This document shows positions 25,173-34,364 of a DNA stretch of 57,323 nt, piece by piece (position 1 is the first letter of the stretch; each line of letters begins with the position of its first letter). The position numbers and the translations under genes were made by a program. Source of the stretch: Flaviramulus sp. GTDB lineage: Bacteria > Bacteroidota > Bacteroidia > Flavobacteriales > Flavobacteriaceae. The stretch is from NCBI GenBank assembly GCA_030731745.1, contig JANQTJ010000010.1, positions 1 to 57,323 on the forward strand, in the 5' to 3' direction. The notes below the pieces were generated by a model. The model saw nothing but the letters and a program-made list of their open reading frames with translations, had not been told where the DNA came from and ran no database searches.

Positions 25173-26114
25173 ATGAGTAAACAACCACTTCATATTACAA
25201 ACGGATCTGTTTTAACTAATATTTTAAATGACTTAAACGTTGAAGGCGATAAACTCACATGGCAAGAAATGCTTTGTGAAGGTCCAACTATTGAGGCTGT
25301 TTACTCAAACGATTTTTTAAATTTAAGACAATCTTTTTTTGATACATTCTATGATATTGATTTAGATGGAAAAAAAATCAAAAAAGAGTTAAAAAAATTA
25401 GATAGTACTGATGATTATTCTGAGATAGTTTTGTGGTTTGAATACGATTTATTCTGTCATATCAACATGGTTGCAGTTATTAGCTTAATTCAACAAAAAA
25501 AAATAGATTTACCGATATACTTAGTCTGTAGTGGTAGAGTTGAAGGAAGTAAAAGCTTAAAAAGTTTATCAGAATTATCAACAGGAGAATTATTAAAACA
25601 TTACAAGAAAAAAGTACTACTTAATGAAGAAGATATAAATATAGCATCTTCTGTTTGGGGCATTTATTGTGGTATTGATCATAATTTATTAAAACCATTT
25701 ATAGTAAAACCTTCATCCTATAAATACTTAAGTAATTGCTTAAAAGCGCATCTAGAAAGATTCCCAGATTCAACAGATGGATTAAATATTCTAGAAAAAA
25801 ATATATTGGAGATAATTAACAAAGAAACTATTTCAACTAAACACCATTTATTAGGTTATGCACTCAATTACCAAGGATTTTATGGTTTTGGTGATATGCA
25901 ATTATCAAGAATAATAGACGATTTAAGTATTTTTTATACCGTTGATAAAAATAGAATACTCCTTAATAGAAAAGGCCACGAAGCTTTGATTGGGCATCAT
26001 AATTTTTCAATTGAAATTAATAATAATATGGCTTTTGGAGGTGTTAATAAGTATGATTTTCAATTTAGCAAATCAAAAAACCAATTAATAAAGTCTATTT
26101 TAAATGCTAATTAA
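25173..26114 (+). CDS. DUF1835 domain-containing protein
   Basis: 313 residues from ATG 25173 (SKQPLHITNGSVLTNILNDL), chosen over an upstream ATG at 25146 that lies inside the eIF1-like gene. The N-terminal LHITNGSVLTNIL and GPTIEAVYSNDFLNLRQSFF, and EIVLWFEYDLFCHINMVAVI about 90 residues in, mark DUF1835; the C-terminal half resembles DUF3658. Function unknown. It is cytosolic. Its 3' end overlaps the phosphorylase gene by 11 bases, which suggests translational coupling. Confidence 0.8.
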   Translation: MSKQPLHITNGSVLTNILNDLNVEGDKLTWQEMLCEGPTIEAVYSNDFLNLRQSFFDTFYDIDLDGKKIKKELKKLDSTDDYSEIVLWFEYDLFCHINMVAVISLIQQKKIDLPIYLVCSGRVEGSKSLKSLSELSTGELLKHYKKKVLLNEEDINIASSVWGIYCGIDHNLLKPFIVKPSSYKYLSNCLKAHLERFPDSTDGLNILEKNILEIINKETISTKHHLLGYALNYQGFYGFGDMQLSRIIDDLSIFYTVDKNRILLNRKGHEALIGHHNFSIEINNNMAFGGVNKYDFQFSKSKNQLIKSILNAN

Positions 26115-26982
26115 ACAATCGGAACTTATTTTAAATCCTGATGGCAGTGTTTATCACTTAAACTTAAAGCCTGAAAATGTTGCTGCTACTATTATTTTTG
26201 TTGGAGACCAAGATCGGGTAGAAAAAATTACCAAATATTTTGATTCGATTGAATGTACTATTCAAAAAAGAGAATTTAAAACTCAAACAGGTAGGTATAA
26301 AGGAAAACGAATAAGTGTTATTTCAACTGGAATTGGTCCAGATAATATCGATATTGTTTTAAATGAATTAGATGCGCTTTTTAATATCGATTTAAAAACA
26401 AGACAAGTTAAAGAAACACTCAGAAGTATCGATATTATTAGAATTGGCACCTCAGGATCCTTGCAAAAAGATATTCCTGTAGACTCATTTGTATTAAGTG
26501 AATATAGTTTAGACTTAAATGGTTTACTTCATTCATATAAAAATGAACATATTAGTAATCCTGAAATAGAAAACGCTTTTATTCTTCAAACTAATTGGTC
26601 TCAAAACAAATCAAAACCATTAATTATAAAAGCCAGCAATAAATTAAAAAAATCTTTTAAAAGCGATAAAACACATTTAGGTTTAACTGCTACCGCAGGA
26701 GGTTTTTATGGCCCACAAGGTCGTGTTTTAAGATTAGAGATTCAAGATCCAGAATTAAACCAGAAAATGGATAGTTTTAATTTTAAAGGGATAAAAATTA
26801 CTAATTTAGAGATGGAAACATCTGCTATATATGGACTTTCCAAATTATTAGGTCATCATGCACTTTCATTAAATGCAATTATTGCCAACAGAGCAGATGG
26901 AACTTTTAGTAAAAAACCTTCTCAAGTTGTTAGAGATTTAATAATTTATACCTTAAATAAAATTGTAGAACAAACCGATTGA
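26104..26982 (+). CDS. Nucleoside phosphorylase (uridine/purine phosphorylase family)
   Basis: A 292-residue PNP/UDP family phosphorylase. ISVISTGIGPDNIDIVLNELDAL, IRIGTSGSLQKDIPVDSFVLSEYSLD and the ribose-binding NLEMETSAIYGLSKLLGHHALSLNAIIANR are diagnostic. It cleaves a nucleoside with phosphate to base plus ribose 1-phosphate in the cytosol; uridine-type substrates seem most likely from the FVLSEYSLDLNGL region, but this is an inference. It is fourth in the oxygenase operon, 4 bases before the next gene. Confidence 0.85.
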   Translation: MLIKQSELILNPDGSVYHLNLKPENVAATIIFVGDQDRVEKITKYFDSIECTIQKREFKTQTGRYKGKRISVISTGIGPDNIDIVLNELDALFNIDLKTRQVKETLRSIDIIRIGTSGSLQKDIPVDSFVLSEYSLDLNGLLHSYKNEHISNPEIENAFILQTNWSQNKSKPLIIKASNKLKKSFKSDKTHLGLTATAGGFYGPQGRVLRLEIQDPELNQKMDSFNFKGIKITNLEMETSAIYGLSKLLGHHALSLNAIIANRADGTFSKKPSQVVRDLIIYTLNKIVEQTD

Positions 26983-26986
26983 TTTA

Positions 26987-27841
26987 ATGATTAAAATTAA
27001 TATTGGCGGTGTACCAGAACACTTTAACTTAGCATGGTACTTAACGCTAAAAGATGGAGAATATAAAGAAAATGGGATTAATTTACGCTGGATTGATTAT
27101 CCAGATGGTACTGGTGCTATGTGTAAAGCATTAAGGAATAAAGATATCGATCTAGCTGTTATTTTAACGGAAGGGATTATTAAGGATATTATTGATGGTA
27201 ACCCTAGTAAAATTGTACAAACATTTGTAGAAACACCATTAGTATGGGGTATACATGTTGCAAAAGATTCGCCATATAAAACTGTAAAAGACTTAAAGGG
27301 AAGAAAAGCTGCAATTAGCAGATATGGCTCAGGATCTCATTTAATGGCTTTCATTAATGCAGAGAATAATAATTGGGACTTAAAAAATGATTTAGATTTT
27401 GAAGTAATTAAAGATTTAGATGGCGCTGTTAAAGGTTTAACAGAAGGTGCTGCAGATTATTTTTTATGGGAAAAATTCACAACAAAACCCCTGGTTGATG
27501 ATGGTGTTTTTAGACGCATTGGCAACTGCCCTTCTCCATGGCCTTGTTTTGTAATCGCTGTTAGAGAAGATTTTATTGATTCTAATAAAGAAGAATTGGA
27601 AACTATTTTAAATATTATTAATAATACAACTGCTGAATTTAAAGATATTCCAAGTATAGATAAAACAATTGCAAACCGTTATAAACAAAAGCTTGATGAT
27701 GTTCAGCAATGGTTAAGCATAACAGAATGGTCTCAATCTCTAATTGATAAAACAACAGTAATGAAAACCCAAAAAGAATTGTTCGCTTTAGAAATTATTC
27801 CAGAAATAGTTTCTTATGAAAAGCTAACTCATAAACTATAA
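26987..27841 (+). CDS. Substrate-binding-protein-like protein without a signal peptide
   Basis: 284 residues of the periplasmic-binding-protein type II fold, SsuA/ThiY-like: GGVPEHFNLAWYLTLKDGEYKENGINLRW, DLAVILTEGIIKDII, KTVKDLKGRKAAISRYGSGSHLMAF, YFLWEKFTTKPLVDDG. It starts directly with IKINIGGV, with no signal peptide or lipobox, and there are no ABC permease or ATPase genes. It therefore probably acts in the cytosol as an enzyme or binding protein rather than in transport. It is the last gene of the oxygenase operon. Confidence 0.75.
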   Translation: MIKINIGGVPEHFNLAWYLTLKDGEYKENGINLRWIDYPDGTGAMCKALRNKDIDLAVILTEGIIKDIIDGNPSKIVQTFVETPLVWGIHVAKDSPYKTVKDLKGRKAAISRYGSGSHLMAFINAENNNWDLKNDLDFEVIKDLDGAVKGLTEGAADYFLWEKFTTKPLVDDGVFRRIGNCPSPWPCFVIAVREDFIDSNKEELETILNIINNTTAEFKDIPSIDKTIANRYKQKLDDVQQWLSITEWSQSLIDKTTVMKTQKELFALEIIPEIVSYEKLTHKL

Positions 27842-27910
27842 ATGTTAAACTTTTAAAAAAATCAATTTGTATAATTCTATATTCATATTTTTAAAAAATT
27901 TTAAGACAAA

Positions 27911-28957
27911 ATGAAAAAAATACTACTTCCAATATTAGCAATTGCTTTAATAGCTTGCAAACAAGAGCCAAAAGATTACGCTACGCTATCGGGAAAAATA
28001 ACAAATAAAAACAGTGATTCTATAGTCGTTAGAACCCAAACATTTTCTAAAACTATTAAAGTAAATGAAGATGGGACCTTTAAAGATACTTTAAAGGTAG
28101 AAACTGGTATTCATACCCTTTATGATGGTGTTGAAGCCACTTCTGTATTTCTTAAAAATGGGTTTGATTTAAATATTTCTCTTAACGCAAAAGAGTTTGA
28201 TGAATCCATTATTTTTGAAGGTTTTGGAGCAGAACACAGTAAGTTTTTAGCTGAAAATTCATTACTTCAAGAAGAACTTCTAGATTTAGATGTATTAAGT
28301 AACCTTGATATGACTGGATTGGAGAATGAATTAAATAGTATTGATGTCAAATTAACTCAATTTTATAATACTAACACACAAGTTGACACCTCTATAACCA
28401 ATAGCTTAAAAAACAGCATTAAGCCCATGTTATCAGCTTATAAAAATTATTTAGCTGAAGGTATTATTCTTAAAACCGAACTTCCAAAAGGGTCAATATC
28501 ACCAATTTTTGACAATTATGAGAATTTTAAAGGTGGAACTACATCACTGAGTGATTTAAAAGGAACATATGTATACGTTGATGTTTGGGCTACTTGGTGT
28601 GGACCCTGTATTGCTGAAATTCCATCATTAAAGAAATTAGAAAAAGATTTTCATGGAAAAAATATTCAATTTGTAAGTCTTTCTGTTGATGACGGTAGAG
28701 GATACAGAGCAGCTTCAAAAGAGGAAGCTAGAGTTTTAGCAAAAGAAGGATGGAAAAAAATGATAACAGAAGAAAAACTTGGCGGGATTCAAATACTTGC
28801 ACCAGATGGATGGCAATCTAAATTTATAAGAGATTATAAAATAAATGGGATTCCTAGATTTATATTAATTGATCCTAATGGAAATATTGTAACTCCTGAT
28901 GCACCAAGACCTTCAAGCACAAGTATTATCGAATTATTTGAAGAGTTAGATATTTAA
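27911..28957 (+). CDS. TlpA-family thiol:disulfide reductase lipoprotein
   Basis: A 348-residue lipoprotein (lipobox IALIAC, Cys16). The N-terminal 200 residues are a Bacteroidota-specific DUF4369-like beta domain plus helices (LKNGFDLNISLNAKEFDES); the C-terminal 140 residues are a thioredoxin fold with the active site WATWCGPCIAEIPSLKKLEKDF and cis-Pro loop KINGIPRFILIDPNG. It faces the periplasm and reduces or isomerises disulfides of exported proteins. It is probably transcribed alone, with a weak AT hairpin following. Confidence 0.87.
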   Translation: MKKILLPILAIALIACKQEPKDYATLSGKITNKNSDSIVVRTQTFSKTIKVNEDGTFKDTLKVETGIHTLYDGVEATSVFLKNGFDLNISLNAKEFDESIIFEGFGAEHSKFLAENSLLQEELLDLDVLSNLDMTGLENELNSIDVKLTQFYNTNTQVDTSITNSLKNSIKPMLSAYKNYLAEGIILKTELPKGSISPIFDNYENFKGGTTSLSDLKGTYVYVDVWATWCGPCIAEIPSLKKLEKDFHGKNIQFVSLSVDDGRGYRAASKEEARVLAKEGWKKMITEEKLGGIQILAPDGWQSKFIRDYKINGIPRFILIDPNGNIVTPDAPRPSSTSIIELFEELDI

Positions 28958-28980
28958 AATATTTTTTCAAAACTTAATTA

Positions 28981-29013
28981 ATTAATAATTTACCAGTTTA
29001 TTATTAATTTTTA
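28981..29013 (+). terminator. Weak AT-only hairpin with T-run after the TlpA-like gene
   Basis: ATTAATAA (28981-28988) and TTATTAAT (29001-29008) form an 8-bp stem with a 12-base loop followed by five T. The stem contains no GC pairs, so termination would be weak. Confidence 0.35.
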
Positions 29014-29056
29014 TTAAATTTTAATATTTTTAAAGAAAAATTTAAAAAAAATTGCA

Positions 29057-32000
29057 ATGTTAAAAAACTACTTTAAAATTAAATTATGTGTTTTTTTATT
29101 CACATTTATTTTTTCATTCGGATTTTCTCAAACACCTAATGAAATCAAAAAGACTACTAAAAATTACAATAAAAGTAAATTATTTGAATTGGAAAGGTCT
29201 TTAAAAAACTCTTTTAATCAAGAATATTCTGATGCAGTTCGCTTAGCTAATCAAAACAATTGGCCTATTATTTATTCGGAAGGAACTACTGTTTATCAAA
29301 TAAAAACGGTAATTAATGGTAAGCCTATTTATATAAGCTCTGATAATGTTGATGCAGCAATATCTACAAGAACAAACTATTTACACAATGGAGGTGGTTT
29401 AGGTCTAGATTTAGAAGGGCAAAACATGAATGTACACATTTGGGAAGTTGGAGGAGTTGCTCCAGTAAATCATAACGAATTTGATGGTGTTGGAGGAACT
29501 GATAGAGTTTCAATTGGCGATGGCACAACAGCAATAGAACCTCATGCTGGACATGTTACTGGAACCATAGTAGCATCTGGTTTAGATCCTTTAGCAAAAG
29601 GAATGGCTCCTCAAGCTAGTGCTGTGGTTTATGATATTACTAATAGATTAGCAGAAATAACTAATGCTGCAACAAATGGACTTTTATTATCAAATCATTC
29701 ATATGGTATTCCCGCGGAAAGCCTTAAAGATGATCTTAGTTGGATAATGGGTGCTTACACTCAAGATTCTAAAAATTTAGATGACATCATGTTCAATGCT
29801 CCTTATTATCTATACGTTGGTTCCGCTGGTAATTCTGGAAATGATAATACTTCAAATTCCAATCCTTTAGGTGGCAATTCTGATTATGATAAATTATCAG
29901 AAGAAAAAACTTCAAAGAATAGCTTAATTATTGCAAATGGACAAGATGCTACAATAAATCCTGATGGAACTCTTAATAGTGTCCTAAGAAATCCAAGTAG
30001 TTCAGAAGGGCCAACTGACGATTTAAGAATTAAGCCGGACATTATGGGGAACGGAACTGGAGTTTATTCTTCAACCGTTGTTTCAACAGGACGTTTTACA
30101 ATTCATGAATATGCAACTTTCTCAGGTACATCTATGTCTGCACCTAATGTATGCGGTTCATTGTTGCTATTACAACAACATCATAATAATATTAATGGGT
30201 CATTTATGAAAGCTGCAACCTTAAAGGGTTTAGCTTTACATACTGCTGATGATGTTAATGGCTTAGGACCAGATGCAAACACTGGTTGGGGTTTATTAAA
30301 TACTAAACTTGCAGCTGAAACTATAACTGATAATGGATTTTCATCTTTAGTTTCTGAGGAAACATTAGTAGAAGGAGAGTCTTTTTCAATTGATGTTGTT
30401 TCTGATGGCACTAATCCTTTGTTAGCTTCTATATCATGGACTGATAGAGGGGGGCAATTAAATCCAACTGGTGCTGTAAACGATGGAATAATATATTTTA
30501 ATGATGATACGCCTGCTTTAGTAAACGATTTAGATATCAGAGTAACACAAACATCAAATACTTACACACCTTGGAAATTAACAGGTGTAGATACAAATGC
30601 TCAAGGAGATAATTTTGTTGACCCATACGAGCGAGTAGATATTTCTGGTGCTGCTGGTACATATACAATCACTGTAACACACAAAGGAAGTTTAGTAGGC
30701 GGTTCTCAAGATTTTTCATTAATTGTTACGGGTGTTACTTCTAATTTTAATTTTAATACAGCTACATCAGAGCAAACTATTTGCACTCCAAGTAATGCTT
30801 CTTATACCTTTGATTATCTTGAAACTGGTGGTGCAGCCACAAACTTTTCATTATTAAATGTTCCTGCAGGTGCATCAACAAATATAAGTCCTAATTCATT
30901 AAATGCTAACGGATCATTTGATGTGACTTTTAGTAATTTAACAAATGTTCTCGCAGATACATATGAGATAAGCGTGATTGGTAATGACGGTAGTGAAACT
31001 AAAAGTAAAAAAATTAAACTAAGAGTATTAAAACCTGATTTCGCAAATTACCCTCAAGCATTAAGTTCTCCAAATAATGGAGCTACCGGAATGCCAAATT
31101 CTCTAACTTTATCATGGTCTGAAAACACCAATGCTGAAAGTTATTTAGTTCAAGTGTCTACTAACCCCTCTTTTTCTTCTATTGATTTTTCAAGTACAGA
31201 AACAGATCTAGACTTTGAACTTACAGGATTAAACAGTGAAACTGTTTATTATTGGAGAGTTCGACCAGATAACAATTGTAGTAATGGTGATTTTTCTCAA
31301 ATTTATAGTTTCCAAGTCGGTGCTTTAAACTGTGGAAATGTTTATAGTGCATCCGATTTTAGTGATGCAAATATACTTACCACTGCTGGTGATTTAGCTT
31401 CCGTGCCGGTTACTGTATCAACTGGAGGATCAATTATAAATTCAATTGAAACTAGTTTTGAAATCAATCACACTTGGGTTAATGATATTAATATTACCCT
31501 TGAAGGCCCTAATTCCATTGGAAATACTCAGGTCCTTTTATTTGATAGTTCATGTACAACTGATACAGGTGGTAGTAGTACGAATCCTGGAGATGGTGAT
31601 AATTTTAATGTTACTTATTCAGATCTAGGTTCCCCATTATTTTGTGATGATATAAATGTTCCAAGTATTTCTGGAACCATTTTACCTATTGAAAGTCTTT
31701 CTGCTTATAGTGGTTTAGCAGCTGATGGAGTTTGGACTCTTAGAATTAGTGACCCTAATAACGGTGACGGTGGAGATATAATTGCTTTTAGTATAAATGT
31801 TTGTACTGTGGATGATATAGCTTCAATTCCAACTTTGGTTAATAACGGTTTTAATGCTCCTCTAAATGCTACTTATACATTTTCATCTTCGGATATCGAG
31901 GCAACATCTGATTCTGAAACTGCAACTCAACAAATCTATACTATTGTAGAATTACCTAATATAGGTACACTTGAGAAAAATGCTGTACCTCTTAATGTTG

Positions 32001-32428
32001 GTGATTCATTTACCCAAGATGATATAAATACTGCAAAAATATCTTACAAAAATATTCAAACAGCAGCTTATAACGACTCATTTAAAGTAGATATTAAGAA
32101 CGCTGCAAATGGATGGCTAGCTAATCAGATTGTTTCTATGGATAATGCGCTTTCATTAAAAGAATTAAACACCTATAATGTTAATATTTGGCCTAATCCA
32201 ACTAACGAAAATATTAATGTTCAATTGGAAAATTTAATTTCTAACAATGATGTATCAATTAGCTTATATGATATTAGAGGTAGAATTATAAAAAATTATA
32301 AATACGAGGTTAACGCAACTAGTTTAACAAAATCAATTGAAGTGAATGATGTTATAAATGGTGTATATTTATTAGAAATTAAACAAGGAAACAAAAAAAC
32401 TACTCATAAAATTATTATTAATAATTAA
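29057..32428 (+). CDS. Secreted S8 (subtilisin-like) peptidase with Fn3, P-domain and T9SS sorting domain
   Basis: 1123 residues. Signal peptide to about residue 25 (FGFSQ); S8 catalytic domain about 100-420; fibronectin-III-like domain (about 670-755); proprotein-convertase P-domain (about 775-905, with GGSIINSIETSFEINHTWVND and WTLRISDPNNGDGGDI); T9SS sorting domain at the C-terminus (IWPNPTNENINVQLEN, SLYDIRGRIIKNY, GVYLLEI). The catalytic His163 (HAGHVTGTI), Asn in GSAGNSGN and Ser359 (SGTSMSAP) are present, but where Asp is expected the sequence reads WEVGG, giving Glu130. Exported through T9SS, probably cell-surface or extracellular. It is followed by a strong terminator. Confidence 0.87.
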   Translation: MLKNYFKIKLCVFLFTFIFSFGFSQTPNEIKKTTKNYNKSKLFELERSLKNSFNQEYSDAVRLANQNNWPIIYSEGTTVYQIKTVINGKPIYISSDNVDAAISTRTNYLHNGGGLGLDLEGQNMNVHIWEVGGVAPVNHNEFDGVGGTDRVSIGDGTTAIEPHAGHVTGTIVASGLDPLAKGMAPQASAVVYDITNRLAEITNAATNGLLLSNHSYGIPAESLKDDLSWIMGAYTQDSKNLDDIMFNAPYYLYVGSAGNSGNDNTSNSNPLGGNSDYDKLSEEKTSKNSLIIANGQDATINPDGTLNSVLRNPSSSEGPTDDLRIKPDIMGNGTGVYSSTVVSTGRFTIHEYATFSGTSMSAPNVCGSLLLLQQHHNNINGSFMKAATLKGLALHTADDVNGLGPDANTGWGLLNTKLAAETITDNGFSSLVSEETLVEGESFSIDVVSDGTNPLLASISWTDRGGQLNPTGAVNDGIIYFNDDTPALVNDLDIRVTQTSNTYTPWKLTGVDTNAQGDNFVDPYERVDISGAAGTYTITVTHKGSLVGGSQDFSLIVTGVTSNFNFNTATSEQTICTPSNASYTFDYLETGGAATNFSLLNVPAGASTNISPNSLNANGSFDVTFSNLTNVLADTYEISVIGNDGSETKSKKIKLRVLKPDFANYPQALSSPNNGATGMPNSLTLSWSENTNAESYLVQVSTNPSFSSIDFSSTETDLDFELTGLNSETVYYWRVRPDNNCSNGDFSQIYSFQVGALNCGNVYSASDFSDANILTTAGDLASVPVTVSTGGSIINSIETSFEINHTWVNDINITLEGPNSIGNTQVLLFDSSCTTDTGGSSTNPGDGDNFNVTYSDLGSPLFCDDINVPSISGTILPIESLSAYSGLAADGVWTLRISDPNNGDGGDIIAFSINVCTVDDIASIPTLVNNGFNAPLNATYTFSSSDIEATSDSETATQQIYTIVELPNIGTLEKNAVPLNVGDSFTQDDINTAKISYKNIQTAAYNDSFKVDIKNAANGWLANQIVSMDNALSLKELNTYNVNIWPNPTNENINVQLENLISNNDVSISLYDIRGRIIKNYKYEVNATSLTKSIEVNDVINGVYLLEIKQGNKKTTHKIIINN

Positions 32429-32447
32429 ACAAGAACTAGTATAAATT

Positions 32448-32475
32448 AAAAAGCCGCCTAACAGCGGCTTTTTTT
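32448..32475. terminator. Bidirectional terminator between protease and nnr genes
   Basis: AAAAAGCCGC and GCGGCTTTTTTT form a perfect stem around a 6-base loop (CTAACA), with T-runs on both strands, between convergent genes. Confidence 0.9.
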
Positions 32476-34024
32476 ATGCGTTTTCGGAAGCACCTTCTTC
32501 TATAGGTTCTTCTTGTTGTTTAAACAAATCTAAATAAGCTTTACCTATATATTCAATAACATGTGTTGCGATTAAACTTTGATATCCAAAATCTTCTACA
32601 GCTATATCAGCAGCTTTACCATGCAAATAAACACCAAAAATACTCGCAACTAAATGATTATAACCTTGAGAAATTAATCCAGTGATAATACCAGTTAAAA
32701 CATCTCCGCTTCCTGCAGTTGACAAACCTGGATTACCGGTAGTATTTACATATAATTTATCTTCAAAAACAGTGATGGTGTTAGCGCCTTTAATTATTAA
32801 AACTAGATTATGTTTTTTGGAAAATGTTTTTGCTTTTTTAAGTTTATCAAAATCATTTTTCCATACACCTATCAAACGTTCTAATTCTTTTGGGTGTGGC
32901 GTTAAAACGCATTGTTCTGGTAATAATTTTAATAATCTGTTATTTTTTGATAAAATATTTATGCCATCCGCATCAACTATCAAAGGTTTTTTATTGGTTT
33001 TCAAAAAATCTTCAAATGCGTCAATAGTTTTAATATCTGTCCCTGCTCCCATCCCAAAAGCAATAACCGCTGGCTCAATATCAAATTTTATGAACGTAAT
33101 GTGCTCTTCATTTTCATCAGTAATCACCATGGCTTCAGGAAATGATGCTTGTAAAGCATGATAACCACAACTAGGAATATATGCAGTAACTAAACCAGCA
33201 CCAGAAAATAAAGCCGCTTTACTTGATAGTGTAACTGCTCCAATTTTCCCATAACTGCCACCAATTATCAAACTGTGCCCAAATTGCCTTTTATGAGAAA
33301 ATTTTTCTCGAGGAATATAATTAGGAAGTACTTCGTGTTTTCCTATCAATTCTATTTCTGTTTGTGTGGCATATAAATAATCTTTATCTAAACTAATATC
33401 CAAAACTTCCCACTGCAAGGTATATTTCGCTGTTTCAGGTAAAAAGAAAATCAATTTTGGAGATGCAAAACTTAAGGTATAACTCGCATAAACGGCAGCG
33501 TCTTTATCTTCTAAGTTTTTGTCTGTATACAATCCAGATGGAATATCGATAGATAAAGTAAAAGCCTTTGATGTTTTAAAATGAATAAATAAGTCTTTAA
33601 CCCAATCAACAACTGGTCTATTTAAACCAATACCAAAAACAGCATCTACAATAATATCATCCTGTTTTATTTCAGGAAAATCATCTTTACATTTTAATAG
33701 CGTAGGCCATTTTTTTGTAACATTCTTAATCCGATCATAATTAATTAAAAAATCTTTTGAGCGTTTATCACCACAATTAACGATATAAGTATTTACATTA
33801 TAGCCATCTAAAATTAAATGTCTTGCTAATACCAAACCATCGCCCCCATTATTACCAATACCACAAAAAACATATATGGGTACTTGAGCACCTTGAATAC
33901 GTAGATGCATCCAATTAAAAATTTGGGTGCCTGCACGTTCCATTAAATCAGTAGAAGTTATTTTTTGACGTTCTGAAGTTAACTTGTCGCCTTCATAAAT
34001 TTGTTCTTTTGAAAAAATTTTCAT
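32474..34024 (-). CDS. nnr: Bifunctional NAD(P)HX epimerase/dehydratase
   Basis: 516 residues. The N-terminal YjeF_N epimerase domain (about 1-215) carries FCGIGNNGGDGLVLARHL and DAVFGIGLNRPV; the C-terminal ribokinase-like ADP/ATP-dependent dehydratase domain (about 230-500) carries GGSYGKIGAVTLSSKAALFSGAGLVT, VLTPHPKELERL and the substrate/ATP loop NTTGNPGLSTAGSGDVLTG. It repairs hydrated NAD(P)H in the cytosol. The fused arrangement is standard in bacteria. The gene is monocistronic and diverges from the thr operon leader. Confidence 0.92.
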   Translation of the reverse strand: MKIFSKEQIYEGDKLTSERQKITSTDLMERAGTQIFNWMHLRIQGAQVPIYVFCGIGNNGGDGLVLARHLILDGYNVNTYIVNCGDKRSKDFLINYDRIKNVTKKWPTLLKCKDDFPEIKQDDIIVDAVFGIGLNRPVVDWVKDLFIHFKTSKAFTLSIDIPSGLYTDKNLEDKDAAVYASYTLSFASPKLIFFLPETAKYTLQWEVLDISLDKDYLYATQTEIELIGKHEVLPNYIPREKFSHKRQFGHSLIIGGSYGKIGAVTLSSKAALFSGAGLVTAYIPSCGYHALQASFPEAMVITDENEEHITFIKFDIEPAVIAFGMGAGTDIKTIDAFEDFLKTNKKPLIVDADGINILSKNNRLLKLLPEQCVLTPHPKELERLIGVWKNDFDKLKKAKTFSKKHNLVLIIKGANTITVFEDKLYVNTTGNPGLSTAGSGDVLTGIITGLISQGYNHLVASIFGVYLHGKAADIAVEDFGYQSLIATHVIEYIGKAYLDLFKQQEEPIEEGASENA

Positions 34025-34145
34025 TTGTTTAATTATTGATTTTTCAATTCTTGAATGTATTCATTAGATATCTTAAAAGAAATTTACTTCAATATAAGAA
34101 TACGTCAAAAAAAAATATTTAGTTTTTTTATTAGGTTAAAAGTAA

Positions 34146-34153
34146 TACTTTTG
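34146..34153 (+). promoter_or_regulatory. -7 promoter element of the thr operon
   Basis: TACTTTTG matches TAnnTTTG; transcription would start near 34160, 15-36 bases before the leader ORF start. No clear -33 box is visible. Confidence 0.5.
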
Positions 34154-34174
34154 AATTGTATATTTATTGACAAA

Positions 34175-34282
34175 ATGAATCATTTAAACCAAAATATGTC
34201 TCTAATCATTACTTTTTTATTAAAGTTAATTACTTCTATTTTTGGTACTACTATAAATACTACAACCCTTTGGGGTTATTAA
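34175..34282 (+). CDS. thrL: Thr/Ile-rich leader peptide of the thr operon
   Basis: A short frame from ATG 34175 (35 residues) or ATG 34196 (28 residues) ends IFGTTINTTTLWGY just upstream of thrA. Five Thr codons and two Ile codons fall within about 11 codons (ACT ACT ATA AAT ACT ACA ACC), and threonine and isoleucine are the end products of the pathway. A hairpin with six T follows at 34306-34330. This is the layout of a classic amino-acid attenuator, analogous to E. coli thrL. The symbol is assigned by analogy, not by sequence similarity. Confidence 0.65.
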   Translation: MNHLNQNMSLIITFLLKLITSIFGTTINTTTLWGY

Positions 34283-34305
34283 TTATATATTCTTCAGGCT
34301 ACTTT

Positions 34306-34330
34306 TGTAATTTTAAAAATTACATTTTTT
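34306..34330 (+). terminator. Attenuator terminator of the thr operon
   Basis: TGTAATTT (34306-34313) pairs with AAATTACA (34317-34324) around a 3-base loop and is followed by TTTTTT. It lies 24 bases after the leader stop and 35 bases before thrA. A second small hairpin, AACCC TTTG GGGTT (34264-34277), overlaps the end of the leader ORF and may act as the alternative structure. Confidence 0.6.
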
Positions 34331-34364
34331 CAATTATTTCTTTTAATTATCAATATATTAAAAC

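Noticed and set aside
32682..33161. Plus-strand ORF of 159 codons inside nnr
   Set aside because: Nnr is unbroken on the minus strand with all motifs; the plus-strand frame is low-complexity and has no motif.
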